Source: Dermacoccus abyssi (GTDB taxonomy: Bacteria; Actinomycetota; Actinomycetes; Actinomycetales; Dermatophilaceae). From it: a stretch of 64,000 bases of DNA. A program made the position numbers and the translations under genes. How positions within the stretch are numbered: position 1 is the first letter of the stretch; every line of letters begins with the position of its first letter. Of this stretch, positions 25,675 through 35,974 are shown piece after piece. Where the stretch lies: NCBI RefSeq assembly GCF_003515945.1, contig NZ_QWLM01000013.1, forward strand, positions 1 through 64,000. The letters run 5' to 3'. A model generated the notes under the pieces. The model was not told the DNA's origin, ran no database searches, and was given only the letters and a program-made list of their open reading frames with translations.

Positions 25675-25750
25675 GGGCCCGCTTCGTGGCGATGTGACCA
25701 CGCGCCGGAACGTGCGTGACTTCGGGCGAGGAACGGTGTGAGGTGGAGCC

Positions 25751-26350
25751 ATGACGGACATCGATCGCGACATCACGCTCTCCGGCTCTCTCGTACGCCT
25801 AGAGCCCCTCTCCCACGACCACCACGACGGGCTCGTCGAGGCCACGAACGACGGGCAGATGTGGACGCGCTGGTACACCTCGGTGCCGCGCCCGGAGGGC
25901 ATCGCCCAGATGATCGACGAGCGTCTGCGCCTCAAGGACGAGGGATCGATGGTGCCGTTCGTCGCGGTGCGTCAGTCGGACGGCACCGTGCTCGGCAGTA
26001 CGGCGTTTTACGACATCCGGCCCGAGGTACCGCGCGTGTCGATCGGTTACACGTGGAATCGAGCGTCGACGCACGGCACGGGCACGAACGTGGAGAGCAA
26101 GCTTCTGCTCATGACCTACGCGTTCGAGACGGCTCAGTGCGCCGGCGTCCGGTACGAGACGAGTTGGTCGAACCAGCAGTCGCGCGCCGCGATCGAACGC
26201 CTGGGGGCGCACCTCGACGGCGTGCTGCGGGCGGATCGACTCGCAAGCAACGGCGCGCTGCGCGAAACCGTCGTCTACTCGATCCTGGCGCACGAATGGC
26301 CGAGCGCGAAGGCGAACCTCGAGCTGCGTCTCGCGCGCCACTGCGATTGA
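25751..26350 (+). CDS. GNAT-family N-acetyltransferase (RimJ/RimL-like)
   Basis: A 199-residue acetyltransferase of the Acetyltransf_3 (RimJ/RimL) subgroup. It begins with the typical LSGSLVRLEPLSHDHHDGL, has VLGSTAFYDIRPEVPRVSIGYTW, the acetyl-CoA-binding area STHGTGTNVESKLLLMTYAFE (the usual GxG/A loop is modified to GTGTN) and WSNQQSRAAIERLGAHLDG. The target could be a ribosomal protein, an amino acid or a drug. GAGGTGGAG before the ATG supports the start. It ends 2 bp from the stop of the convergent iron protein. Confidence 0.88.
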   Translation: MTDIDRDITLSGSLVRLEPLSHDHHDGLVEATNDGQMWTRWYTSVPRPEGIAQMIDERLRLKDEGSMVPFVAVRQSDGTVLGSTAFYDIRPEVPRVSIGYTWNRASTHGTGTNVESKLLLMTYAFETAQCAGVRYETSWSNQQSRAAIERLGAHLDGVLRADRLASNGALRETVVYSILAHEWPSAKANLELRLARHCD

Positions 26351-26351
26351 G

Positions 26352-27074
26352 TCAGCCCGCCGCGCTCCAGTACGCCTGGGCGTGGATCCGTTCCTTACCG
26401 ACACCGTGATCCTTGCGCAGGGCTCGCACGACGGCTCGCGTGGCCGAGGCCTCAGTCGTGACCCAGAAGCGCGTCGTGGCTTCGCCCGCGAAGTCGTGCG
26501 TGCGAGTGAGCAGCGCCTCGTCGCCCATGGCGAACCACTCGACGTCTGTAGCGGCCGCTAGGCCGAGTGGAATGTCGCGGTCGTCGTCGTACTCGCTGTG
26601 CAGGAGCACCGTTGCCGGAGCCTCGGACCAGTGATCCAGCAATGACCGAATGGCAGGTACGCACGCCGTACCGCCGATGAGGACCGTTCGCTCCCAGGAC
26701 GTTCCGGGCGCCGGCTTCTCGGACGGCCAGGGGCACTTGGAGCCGAGCAAGGACGCGCGAATGCGGGTGCCGGCGGTGACGTTCTGCGACCAACGAGCGG
26801 CCACGCCGTCGTGGAGCGCGAATTCGAGGGTGGCGCGGCCGCTCGCCTCGTCGGCGTCGACGAGGGTGAAGGCACGCTGGTGGTCCTTGCCGTCGTCGTC
26901 GAACCACAGGCGAAGCCACATCGACGGGTGCACCCCGTGGCTGCGCAGGAAGTCGCCGCAGTCGACGTGCACGCGGTGGTAGTGAGGCGTGAGGGGTTCG
27001 CTTTCGAGCACGACCAGCTCGGTGTTCTTGGCGCCGAAGGCGTTGACGACGAGGCGCTCGAACGAGGGTGACAT
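26352..27074 (-). CDS. Siderophore-interacting protein (FAD-dependent ferric reductase)
   Basis: A 240-residue SIP-family flavoprotein thought to release iron from ferric siderophores by reduction. The FAD-binding domain has HYHRVHVDCGDF and the RAFTLVDAD block that replaces the RxYTxR form. The NAD(P)H half has VLIGGTACVPAIRSLLDHW, SEYDDDRDIPLG and the closing KERIHAQAYWSAAG typical of the family. ATG 27074 has an AGGGAACC ribosome site; the frame reaches 27107. A DtxR/IdeR-like box 40 bp upstream suggests induction when iron is low. Confidence 0.88.
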   Translation of the reverse strand: MSPSFERLVVNAFGAKNTELVVLESEPLTPHYHRVHVDCGDFLRSHGVHPSMWLRLWFDDDGKDHQRAFTLVDADEASGRATLEFALHDGVAARWSQNVTAGTRIRASLLGSKCPWPSEKPAPGTSWERTVLIGGTACVPAIRSLLDHWSEAPATVLLHSEYDDDRDIPLGLAAATDVEWFAMGDEALLTRTHDFAGEATTRFWVTTEASATRAVVRALRKDHGVGKERIHAQAYWSAAG

Positions 27075-27113
27075 GGTTCCCTTTCGCACGGGGTAGGACG
27101 CAGTCACCCTAAC

Positions 27114-27132
27114 TTAGGTAACCCTCACACAG
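27114..27132 (-). promoter_or_regulatory. DtxR/IdeR-like iron box
   Basis: TTAGGTAACCCTCACACAG matches the 19-bp IdeR consensus (TTAGGTTAGSCTAACCTAA) at about 13 positions. It lies 40 bp upstream of the siderophore-interacting protein start. One half-site is strong and the other degenerate. Confidence 0.55.
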
Positions 27133-27261
27133 CCGTCTGCAGGGTCACTGACCCAATTTCGGCGGCTCCCCCTCGCCTGAACCTGTGAGGCCACGAGCCC
27201 AACACCCTCGGAGCCGCCCCGACAACACAAGCGGAACCACGCTGGAAGCGGACTCGGAGCG

Positions 27262-27317
27262 CACAAAAGCCCACGGTGTGACCCGAGCTTGCGAGGGTCA
27301 CACCGTGGGCTTTTGTG
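27262..27317. terminator. Long hairpin terminator
   Basis: A perfect 22-bp stem (CACAAAAGCCCACGGTGTGA plus 2 bp) surrounds a 12-nt loop CGAGCTTGCGAG. A-rich and T-rich ends suit termination. It lies about 200 bp past ettA, with the two repeat hairpins between. Confidence 0.75.
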
Positions 27318-27335
27318 AAGCGACGCCCGACGCGC

Positions 27336-27460
27336 TGTCGCACCGAGCGAACTGAGCGAGCTTGCGAGGTCAGTTCGCCGGAAGACGGCGCAAGGGAGAG
27401 GCTGCCTGTCGCACCGAGGTTGAGTTCCGAGCCCGCGAGGAACTCAACCCGGAAGACGGG
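27336..27460. repeat. Two intergenic hairpin repeats with shared flanks and CGAG-type loops
   Basis: Unit 1 (27336-27388) and unit 2 (27407-27460) share the left flank TGTCGCACCGAG and right flank CCGGAAGACGG. Between them are different stems: GCGAACTGA/TCAGTTCGC around GCGAGCTTGCGAGG, and GGTTGAGTTCC/GGAACTCAACC around GAGCCCGCGA. The loop core repeats that of the 27262 hairpin. With that hairpin, this explains the 346-bp gap between 27125 and 27471, where I see no gene. Confidence 0.75.
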
Positions 27461-27471
27461 CCAACGATCGG

Positions 27472-29154
<1,683 letters not shown>

Positions 29155-29276
29155 GGCTCAGAGGCTATCGGTTTCGCGCGGCACGGCGCGACTCGTCACT
29201 GCGCACCCGGCCTGTTCCGACGCCGGAGACCGGGCTCACGGCTCCGGGCTCGTGACACGCACGCCGTCGCGTTCGC

Positions 29277-29849
29277 TCACGAGGCGAGCCGCTCTCCCTG
29301 TTCTGTCGCGGCGTCACCGGTGCCCGCCTGGCCGTTGATGTCGGCCGCACCGACCTCCTTGCCCTCGGTCACCGCGTCCTGCCGCGCATCGCTGTCGCCC
29401 TCATCCGGCGCGAGGTCACCCTCCAGCTCACGCATGGCGAGGGTGACGGCGTCGTCGGCCAGACGGTCATTGCTCGGGATGACCGGCCGAACGCTCTTGG
29501 TGAACGTGCTCTGACCGAACTTCAACGACGGCCCGATGTCGTGGGCGTCGATCTGTGCGCTCGTGCGCAGTTCGCCGTCACGCGCTTCGTACTGCGTGAG
29601 CCGCAAGCGCCCGGTGACCATGACGTGCTGGCCCTTGGTGAGCGAGTGGTAGGCGTTGCCCGCGAGCGCCCGAAAGGCCGTGACGCTGAAGAACTGCGCT
29701 TCGCCGTCGCTCCACGAACCGTCCTCGGCGTTCCAGCGGCGCGGGTTGACCGCGATGCGGAAACTGACGAAGGGATCACCGGCCCGCGTTTCCCGCAGGA
29801 CGGGGTCGCTCACCACGGTGCCGCTGACATCGACCTTCACTTCGTTCAT
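29277..29849 (-). CDS. ssb: Single-stranded DNA-binding protein, secondary paralogue
   Basis: A 190-residue protein with an N-terminal OB fold (MNEVKVDVSGTVVSDPVLRE; VSFRIAVNPRRWN; QFFSVTAFRALAGNAYHSL; GQHVMVTGRLRLTQYE). The C-terminal half is acidic and disordered but ends GERLAS, so the conserved acidic tip (DDDIPF type) that recruits partner proteins in the main SSB is missing. That fits a secondary actinobacterial SSB paralogue rather than the replication SSB, which is normally next to rpsF and rpsR; neither is present here. ATG 29849 has a GGAGAGAG ribosome site. Confidence 0.85.
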   Translation of the reverse strand: MNEVKVDVSGTVVSDPVLRETRAGDPFVSFRIAVNPRRWNAEDGSWSDGEAQFFSVTAFRALAGNAYHSLTKGQHVMVTGRLRLTQYEARDGELRTSAQIDAHDIGPSLKFGQSTFTKSVRPVIPSNDRLADDAVTLAMRELEGDLAPDEGDSDARQDAVTEGKEVGAADINGQAGTGDAATEQGERLAS

Positions 29850-29960
29850 GACTCTCTCCTCCTCGTGTGCACCGAACCGGGTTCGGCGACGGGCACTCAC
29901 CCACGCCGACGACGCTAGGAACGTCGCCCGTCACCTGACCAGGGCAGAGCCTTCGAGGGT

Positions 29961-30003
29961 GTGGAAAGGCATCCCCGGAACGTGTCCGGGGAGGCCTTTC
30001 CAC
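29961..30003 (-). terminator. Terminator after the GTPase operon
   Basis: A GTGGAAAGGC and TCCCCGGA stem with one mismatch pairs with its complement around a 5-nt loop, 9 bp past the stop at 30013. Confidence 0.8.
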
Positions 30004-30012
30004 AGGTGAGAG

Positions 30013-31686
30013 TTACTCCGAGGCTTGTGCAAGCGCCTTCGCCGTGTCGTCGTGACGCGTCACGACTGCGGCGACCGGCGCCACAATGCGCTCCTGGGCA
30101 ACCTCCGTGATGGCCGCGTACAGGCGCTCACGAGCGTCGACGCGAGCACGCGCCGCACCGGCGCGGGCAAGGGATCGCGCCAACAGGGCGAGCAGGAAGC
30201 CGAGCAACAGCCCGACCACGAGCATGACGAGCGGAATCGGCAACCAGTCGCCACCGAGCGTCGGCACTCCGACGTGGATCTGCATCATGCTGAAGCCGAA
30301 GAGCACGAGCAGCCACACGGCCCCCGCCAGCGCCACCGCGGCGAAGATCCACTGGAGTACGGCGGCAACGCGCCACCACGCGGGGAAACGTCCGCGCAAC
30401 GGAGTACGCATCACGGCCTGGTCGAGCGCGTCGGTCATCGAGCCGTCCCGCGGCGTGGCGGCGGCGCGCACCTCGTCGGCCCACGGAGCAGGCATCCCGT
30501 CGGAGGCCCGCTCGCCGAGGCGCCTCGTCGCGAGATCGACGGCTGCGCGGGCAGCGGGGCTCGCCGGCGGCAGCGACGACTTTCCGAGAGCGATGCGGCG
30601 GTCCGCACGGCTGAGGTTCGCTTCGGCCTGGGTATCGAGACCCAGACGGGAGAGCGGCTTGGCCTTGAGGTTCTGCGTCCAGCGCGTGAACGGCCAACCG
30701 GTGCGGCGGGCCGCTTCGACCCGGTAGTCGCGTTCCACAGCGTCGAGCGCCACGTTGACACCGGCGGAGTCTGCGAGCGCCGAGACGAGTTCGTCGTTCG
30801 ATCCGGTGACCCGCTGGGGACGAACGGCTCCGACGTGCGAGTTGAGGCGCTGTGCCTGGTGCCGCAGATCGCCGGCCAGACGTCGGTCGGAGGCGTTCTT
30901 CGACTGCACGAGGTCGGCGAGGGCGTCGATGAGCAACTCGCCGCCACCCGTGGCGATCGTCGAGGTCGGCAGAACGACAGCATCGGTCAGCCCGTCCTCC
31001 TCGAGCAGACGCGTGAGGTCGGCGAGGCAGCTCTGCGCGGCCTCGGGCGTGAGCCGGTCGACCTGGTTGAGGACGACGACGGACGTCGCCTTCGCGACGG
31101 CCAGCTGGCGCACGTACTGCTCGTGCAGGACGGCGTCGGCGTACTTCTGCGGGTCGGTGACCCACACGAACAGGTCACACATCTCGAGCACGCGGTCGGC
31201 CTCGGCACGGTGCTCGCGCACGCGGGAATCGAAGTCGGGAAGGTCGAGGAGCACGAGGCCGTCGAGCTCGGCGTAGCGCGGCATGCTCGGGTGCACCTGG
31301 TGACGTGCGGAGATGTCGAGCCAGTCGAGCAGTTCTCCCGGCACGCTCTCGCCCCAGATGGCGGCGGAGGCGCGCGAGGTCGTCGGACGTCGCGCACCGA
31401 TGCGGGAGACGGGCTCCCCGACGAGGAGGTTGAACAAGCTCGACTTGCCGGAGCCCGTAGCGCCGGCCAAGGCGACGACGGTGTGGTCGCCCCCGAGGCG
31501 CGAACGTTCGGCGACGCGCGCCAGGAGCTTGCGAGCCACTGCGACGTCGTCGGCGGGCAGAGCCGCCCCGCCGAGCGTCAGCGCGCGCTGGAGAGCGCCG
31601 GCGCGGCCGTCGACCTCCTCGCGCGACACCGGGGCCACGACGGGGCGCTCCTCGCGCTTACCGCGGGCGAACGGGTTCCAACTCAT
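30013..31686 (-). CDS. Dynamin-like membrane GTPase, second of pair
   Basis: A 557-residue protein. The P-loop GATGSGKSSLFN is near residue 75, the switch region has RPTTSRASAAIWG, G3 is LLDLPDFDS and G4 reads VLNQVDRL. The C-terminal part has two transmembrane helices (about 438-465 and 488-515) followed by a short cytosolic tail. Membrane-anchored GTPases of this layout occur in pairs in actinobacteria, where DynA/DynB of Streptomyces stabilise the septal FtsZ ring. The start overlaps the stop of the upstream paralogue by 4 bp. A terminator follows the stop. The septation role is by family analogy. Confidence 0.75.
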   Translation of the reverse strand: MSWNPFARGKREERPVVAPVSREEVDGRAGALQRALTLGGAALPADDVAVARKLLARVAERSRLGGDHTVVALAGATGSGKSSLFNLLVGEPVSRIGARRPTTSRASAAIWGESVPGELLDWLDISARHQVHPSMPRYAELDGLVLLDLPDFDSRVREHRAEADRVLEMCDLFVWVTDPQKYADAVLHEQYVRQLAVAKATSVVVLNQVDRLTPEAAQSCLADLTRLLEEDGLTDAVVLPTSTIATGGGELLIDALADLVQSKNASDRRLAGDLRHQAQRLNSHVGAVRPQRVTGSNDELVSALADSAGVNVALDAVERDYRVEAARRTGWPFTRWTQNLKAKPLSRLGLDTQAEANLSRADRRIALGKSSLPPASPAARAAVDLATRRLGERASDGMPAPWADEVRAAATPRDGSMTDALDQAVMRTPLRGRFPAWWRVAAVLQWIFAAVALAGAVWLLVLFGFSMMQIHVGVPTLGGDWLPIPLVMLVVGLLLGFLLALLARSLARAGAARARVDARERLYAAITEVAQERIVAPVAAVVTRHDDTAKALAQASE

Positions 31687-33398
31687 CGTGCGTCCTTCAC
31701 GGCCGCGAGGGCCTTCTCGATGCGCTCGGGGGCGCCTGGAGCGAGCGCGACCTCTGCGAGGGCTGCGTCGTAGCGCTGCTCCTCACGCTCGAACAGCTCG
31801 GTGATGCGCTCAAGCAGCATGCCGCGGGCCCGGTTCGCCAGGGTACGAACGGCCTGGTCGCCGAAAATCGCTTCGAGGAGGCGCTGCGCGAGAACGGCCG
31901 AGCCTCCCGCGATGCCGACCTCCGCACCGCTCAGACCGTACGTCGAGGCGAACGTGATGAGCATGAGCATGACGGCGATGCCGTTGACGCCGAAGGCGAG
32001 GAAGCGCGCTGTCGTGCGCTTGTCGCCTGCCTCTTCCCGCACGAGGTCGAGCACATCGCCCTGCCAGTCGCGGACGAGACGTTCGACCGTGGACGTGAGC
32101 TCGGGGCTCGCGGCGTTCAGTTCGGGGTGGCGGGCCATGATCGGCTTGCCCGCAGGGTCGAGTCGCCAGGCGCGGCCCGCGTCGAGGGCAGCCGATTCTC
32201 CGTGCGACGTGACGAGCTGTGCGACACCGGACTGGAGGGCCTCCCCCAGATCACGAGCCGGAGCAGCGGTCTCGGTGCGGGCGCGGAAGAAGCCGGTGAC
32301 ACGATCGCGGAGCTTGCTCACGCCGGCCTCGAACTGCTTGAGCAGCTCGCCGGTACCGACGAGTTCCTGCCAGCGCGCGAGCACCTCGCCGCGCAGCAGG
32401 GTGCCGTCCTTGAGGCCTTCCTCGACCGCGCGCAGCTGCTCGGAGTAAGCCTCGGACGCGGCGCCGGCCAACGTCGTCGCCGCCTCGTGCTGCGCGCGTC
32501 CGGCGGCGATAGCACCGCGGGCGCGCCCGTCGAGGGAGTCGAGTGCCCCGTCGAGCGTTCGACGGATGACGACCTGACGCGACAGGGCGTCGTCGGCCAG
32601 CGAGTGCAGCCAGCTGGAGATACGCTCGACCTCGATGTGCGGCAGCATGCCGTTCTCTTCGAGCGGCGATTCTGCGACGGCGAACACCGGCGACTGGCCG
32701 AGGCCCTGCGCCGCGAGCATGCGCGCGAGGTCGGCGCGCACCTCCTCCATCGCGTCACGAGGCACGCGGTCGAGCACGACGGCCACGGACGTCCCGCGGT
32801 CGATGGCCTGCTCGAGCATCTCCCACGGCACGGCGTCGGCGTAGCGGACAGCGGTCGTGACGAAGAGCCACAGATCAGCCGCGGAAAGCAGCTGGCGCGC
32901 AAGGTCGCGGTTGGCGGAGACGACCGAGTCGATGTCAGGGGCGTCGAGCAGCGCGAGACCGCGGGGCACGGAGGCGGACGCGACGAGGCGCAGCGACGAC
33001 GGGTCGTCACCCTGCGTCGCAGCGCCGGTGATGCGCGAGAGACCCGGCAGGACGCGCTCGCCGGTGAACCATTGAGCGTCCGAGGGGTGGTGGATGAGCA
33101 CCGAGGCTCGCGTCGTCGGGCGCAGGACGCCGGAGCGTGTCACCTGCTCACGCACGATGGAGTTGACCAGCGTCGACTTGCCTGCGCCCGTCGAGCCACC
33201 GATGACGGCGAGCAGCGGGGCGTCGAGGGATTCGAGGCGCGGCAGGACGTAGTCGTCGAGCTGCGACACGAGCTCCCCCTGCTCGCGGCGCTGCTTGGCG
33301 ACGTCAGCCGTCTCGAAGGGGAGGGCGTTGGCGGCGACAGCGGCACGCAACTCGCCCACGGCGCGGTGCAGGCGCGCACCGTCGAAAACTTTGTTCAC
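31683..33398 (-). CDS. Dynamin-like membrane GTPase, first of pair
   Basis: A 571-residue GTPase with P-loop GGSTGAGKSTLVNS (about 68-81), RPTTRASVLIHHP switch, LLDAPDIDSV as G3 and VVLDRVPRDA as a G4-like block. A long helical middle domain follows, then paired hydrophobic helices near residues 460-505 (FLAFGVNGIAVMLMLITFAS; AEVGIAGGSAVLA) and a coiled C-terminal tail. GTG 33398 is chosen because sequence upstream has no family similarity and reads into efeB. Its 4-bp overlap with the second GTPase shows coupled expression, and the two likely work as a hetero-oligomer at the membrane. Confidence 0.75.
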   Translation of the reverse strand: MNKVFDGARLHRAVGELRAAVAANALPFETADVAKQRREQGELVSQLDDYVLPRLESLDAPLLAVIGGSTGAGKSTLVNSIVREQVTRSGVLRPTTRASVLIHHPSDAQWFTGERVLPGLSRITGAATQGDDPSSLRLVASASVPRGLALLDAPDIDSVVSANRDLARQLLSAADLWLFVTTAVRYADAVPWEMLEQAIDRGTSVAVVLDRVPRDAMEEVRADLARMLAAQGLGQSPVFAVAESPLEENGMLPHIEVERISSWLHSLADDALSRQVVIRRTLDGALDSLDGRARGAIAAGRAQHEAATTLAGAASEAYSEQLRAVEEGLKDGTLLRGEVLARWQELVGTGELLKQFEAGVSKLRDRVTGFFRARTETAAPARDLGEALQSGVAQLVTSHGESAALDAGRAWRLDPAGKPIMARHPELNAASPELTSTVERLVRDWQGDVLDLVREEAGDKRTTARFLAFGVNGIAVMLMLITFASTYGLSGAEVGIAGGSAVLAQRLLEAIFGDQAVRTLANRARGMLLERITELFEREEQRYDAALAEVALAPGAPERIEKALAAVKDAR

Positions 33399-33444
33399 CC
33401 GTACAGTCTCGTATGCCGTTGGCGCGCACTCAACTTGGAACGCG

Positions 33445-34707
33445 TCAGGATGTGAAGAGTTGCTGACCCACGAAGCCGCCCTTGGGCACTCCCGGCGGCA
33501 CGGCGAACAAGCCGGAACCTGTGTGCTTGAGGTACTCCATGAGCGCATCCTCACGCGACATCCGCATCTGCATGGGGATGTACTGGCGTGACGGCCGCCG
33601 CACGTAGGCGAGGAAGAAGAGCCCTGCGTCGAGTCGTCCCAAGGCATCGTTTCCGTCGGTGAAGTTGTAACCGCGTCGCAGCATCTGCGCGCCGCCGTTG
33701 TTCTTCGGGTGGGCGAGGAAGACGTGCGAGTTCTTCGCGATGAGCGGCTCGCCCCCGCGTCCCTTGACGTCGAACTTCGGCTCGTCGAACTCCTTGCCAC
33801 CGGAAAGCGGCGCACCTTCGGGGCGGTCACGCCCGATGATGGCTTCCTGCTCGCGCAGGCTCGATCGGTCCCAGGTCTCGAGGTGCATCGTGATGCGACG
33901 TGCCACGAGGTAGGAGCCGCCTGCCATCCAGTCGGCCTTCGGGTCGTCACCCCGGCCCACCCACACGTGGTCGTCGACGACGTCACGGCTCTCGGCCTTG
34001 ATGTTGGCCGTACCGTCCTTGAAGCCGAAGAGGTTGCGCGGCGTGGCCTGGCTCGTCGAGGTCGAGCTGGTACGCCCGAAACCGAGCTGCGCCCACCGGA
34101 TGGCGGCCAGTCCGAAGGCGATGCGAGACAGGTTGCGGATGGCGTGCACGGCCACCTGGGGGTCGTCGGCACAGGCTTGAACGGCGATGTCGCCGCCACT
34201 GCGGCGCGGGTCGAGCTTGTCGGCCGGGAAGTGCGGCAGTTCGCGCAGTTCCTTGGGCTGCTTGTCCGCGAGCCCGAACCGGTCCTTGCCCTTCTCGTCG
34301 CGGAACAGCGTCGGACCGAAGCCGAAGGTGATCGTCAGGCCGGACGGCGGAAGGTCTTGGGCCTCACCCGTGTCGGCGGGTGGCGCGTCGTAGGCGGTGG
34401 CCTCGTCGGAGGCCGTCTCGCCGCGCATCATCCGCTCGGCGGCGAGGCTCCACGCCCGCAGGAGCGACTCGAGTTCGTCGCGCGTCGTGGCAGTGACGTC
34501 GAACGTCGCGAAGTAGAGCCTGTCCTGCGCAGGCGTGACGATGCCCGACTGGTGTTCACCGAAGAAGTCGTAGGTGCGCTCCCCCGGCGACGGCTTTTCA
34601 TCGGCTGCGGCGTGAGAGGCACCCCAACCCCCCGCGAAACCGGCAGCACCGAGTGCCGCTCCACCACCGGCGAAGCCGAGCATCCCGCGGCGCGAGACGT
34701 TCGCCAT
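33445..34707 (-). CDS. efeB: Deferrochelatase/peroxidase EfeB (Dyp-type)
   Basis: A 420-residue dye-decolourising haem peroxidase exported by the Tat route. The N-terminus has the twin-Arg signal (SRRGMLGFAGGGAALGAAG, cleavage likely after ASHAAA). The haem site motif is FGFKDGTANI (GxxDG), and the Arg and His needed for haem binding fall in the RITMHLETW...VFLAHP region. In the EfeUOB system it oxidises ferrous iron or extracts iron from haem on the outer side. ATG 34707 has a GGAGAGTGAGC site. It is the last gene of efeU-efeO-efeB. Confidence 0.93.
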   Translation of the reverse strand: MANVSRRGMLGFAGGGAALGAAGFAGGWGASHAAADEKPSPGERTYDFFGEHQSGIVTPAQDRLYFATFDVTATTRDELESLLRAWSLAAERMMRGETASDEATAYDAPPADTGEAQDLPPSGLTITFGFGPTLFRDEKGKDRFGLADKQPKELRELPHFPADKLDPRRSGGDIAVQACADDPQVAVHAIRNLSRIAFGLAAIRWAQLGFGRTSSTSTSQATPRNLFGFKDGTANIKAESRDVVDDHVWVGRGDDPKADWMAGGSYLVARRITMHLETWDRSSLREQEAIIGRDRPEGAPLSGGKEFDEPKFDVKGRGGEPLIAKNSHVFLAHPKNNGGAQMLRRGYNFTDGNDALGRLDAGLFFLAYVRRPSRQYIPMQMRMSREDALMEYLKHTGSGLFAVPPGVPKGGFVGQQLFTS

Positions 34708-34786
34708 GCTCACTCTCCTCCTTCGCGCGCGGCTTCCCGCGCGGTTGCCTTCGCCCCCACGCCGAGCGCGGGGGCGAAGGAACACC

Positions 34787-35974
34787 TTACAACGTGACGG
34801 CTGCGGTCAGCTTCGACAGCGGCTCACTCAGGGCGTTCACTGCATTCGACAGTTCCTTGACCTCGGCGTCACTCAGCTTGTCGTACGTCTTGAAGACGAC
34901 GTCGTCACCCGAGCCCGAGACCTTGTGCTTGTCGAGCAGCTTCTGCAGCGCGGCGAACTTCGTCGCGATGCTCGAATCGAGCGACGCGTCCTTCTTCTTG
35001 AGCAGCGGACGCAGGTTCTCCCATGCGATGCGGGCGCCGTCGACGTTGCCCTGGAAGTCCCACAGGTCGGTGTGCGACCAGGCTTCTTCCTCGCCGGTGA
35101 CCTTGCCGGTGGCAACCTCGTCCATGAGCGCCTTCGCACCGTTGCCGATCTTGTCGGCGGAGAACGTCGTCGTCTTCGTGCGCGTCTCGAGGGTCTTGGT
35201 GTCCTTGAGCAGCTGGTCGGCGATCTTCGTTCGATCGGCCTTCGACATGGCCGTGTAGCCGGTCTTCGGCGGCCAGAGGTCCTTCTCGATACGGTGCCAG
35301 CCGGTCCACTCCTGGCCCTTCTCGAGGTCGGCCTCGCGAAGGTCCATCTTCGGGTCGAGGTCGCCGAAGGATTCGGTCACGGGCTCGATGCGTTCCCAGT
35401 GCAGACGCGCCTTGGCGTAGAGGGCGCGGGCTTCGTCGTCCTTACCGGCCTTGTACAGGTTGACGAACTTCGTCGTCTGGGTCGTGAGCGAGCTGGCCTG
35501 GTCCTTGACGTACGACTGGTACTGCTTGTCGGCGGTCTCGACGAGCTGCTTGTCGGCTCCGCTGGGCGCGAGGTCCTTGCCGGAATCGGTGACCTTGAAC
35601 TTGGCGGCGATGCCCTTGCCGACCATGCCCGGCTTGCACGCCGTGTAGTAGTCGCCCGGAGCCGCCTTGACGACGAGTTCACGCGTGAGACCCGGAGCGA
35701 TGTTTTCGACCTCGCCGACGATGCGTAGCTTGTCCTCACCGAGGAGGTAGAACTCGGTGACCTTGTCGCCCTCGTTCTTCACGCTGAAGACGACGTTGCC
35801 CGACGGCGCCTCGGACTTGGAGACCGTGCACTCGGAGGCGGTCGAGGAGACGGTCAGCTTGCCGTCGCCGGACTTCGAGTCGGACGAGGACGAGTTGCTC
35901 GTGCAGCCTGCGAGTGCGAGGCCGGCGACGGCGAGCAGGGCGCCGCTGCGAGCGAGGGTGGGTCGGGTGGTCAT
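34787..35974 (-). CDS. efeO: Iron uptake lipoprotein EfeO
   Basis: A 395-residue secreted lipoprotein with signal and lipobox LAVAGLALAGC (Cys about 27), a Ser-rich linker, an N-terminal cupredoxin-like domain (SGNVVFSVKNEGDKVTEFYL; TRELVVKAAPGDYYTACKPG) and the C-terminal M75 imelysin-like domain with the HxxE motif (WHRIEKDLWP). It is thought to bind and pass iron to EfeU. ATG 35974 overlaps the efeU stop by 4 bp. The open frame extends far upstream but only within the efeU antisense frame. Confidence 0.94.
   Translation of the reverse strand: MTTRPTLARSGALLAVAGLALAGCTSNSSSSDSKSGDGKLTVSSTASECTVSKSEAPSGNVVFSVKNEGDKVTEFYLLGEDKLRIVGEVENIAPGLTRELVVKAAPGDYYTACKPGMVGKGIAAKFKVTDSGKDLAPSGADKQLVETADKQYQSYVKDQASSLTTQTTKFVNLYKAGKDDEARALYAKARLHWERIEPVTESFGDLDPKMDLREADLEKGQEWTGWHRIEKDLWPPKTGYTAMSKADRTKIADQLLKDTKTLETRTKTTTFSADKIGNGAKALMDEVATGKVTGEEEAWSHTDLWDFQGNVDGARIAWENLRPLLKKKDASLDSSIATKFAALQKLLDKHKVSGSGDDVVFKTYDKLSDAEVKELSNAVNALSEPLSKLTAAVTL

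Noticed and set aside
27125-27260. A short peptide gene between the siderophore-interacting gene and ettA
   Set aside because: The minus-strand frame to 27586 crosses the repeat hairpins and the ettA end and has low-complexity Arg-rich sequence with no ribosome site.
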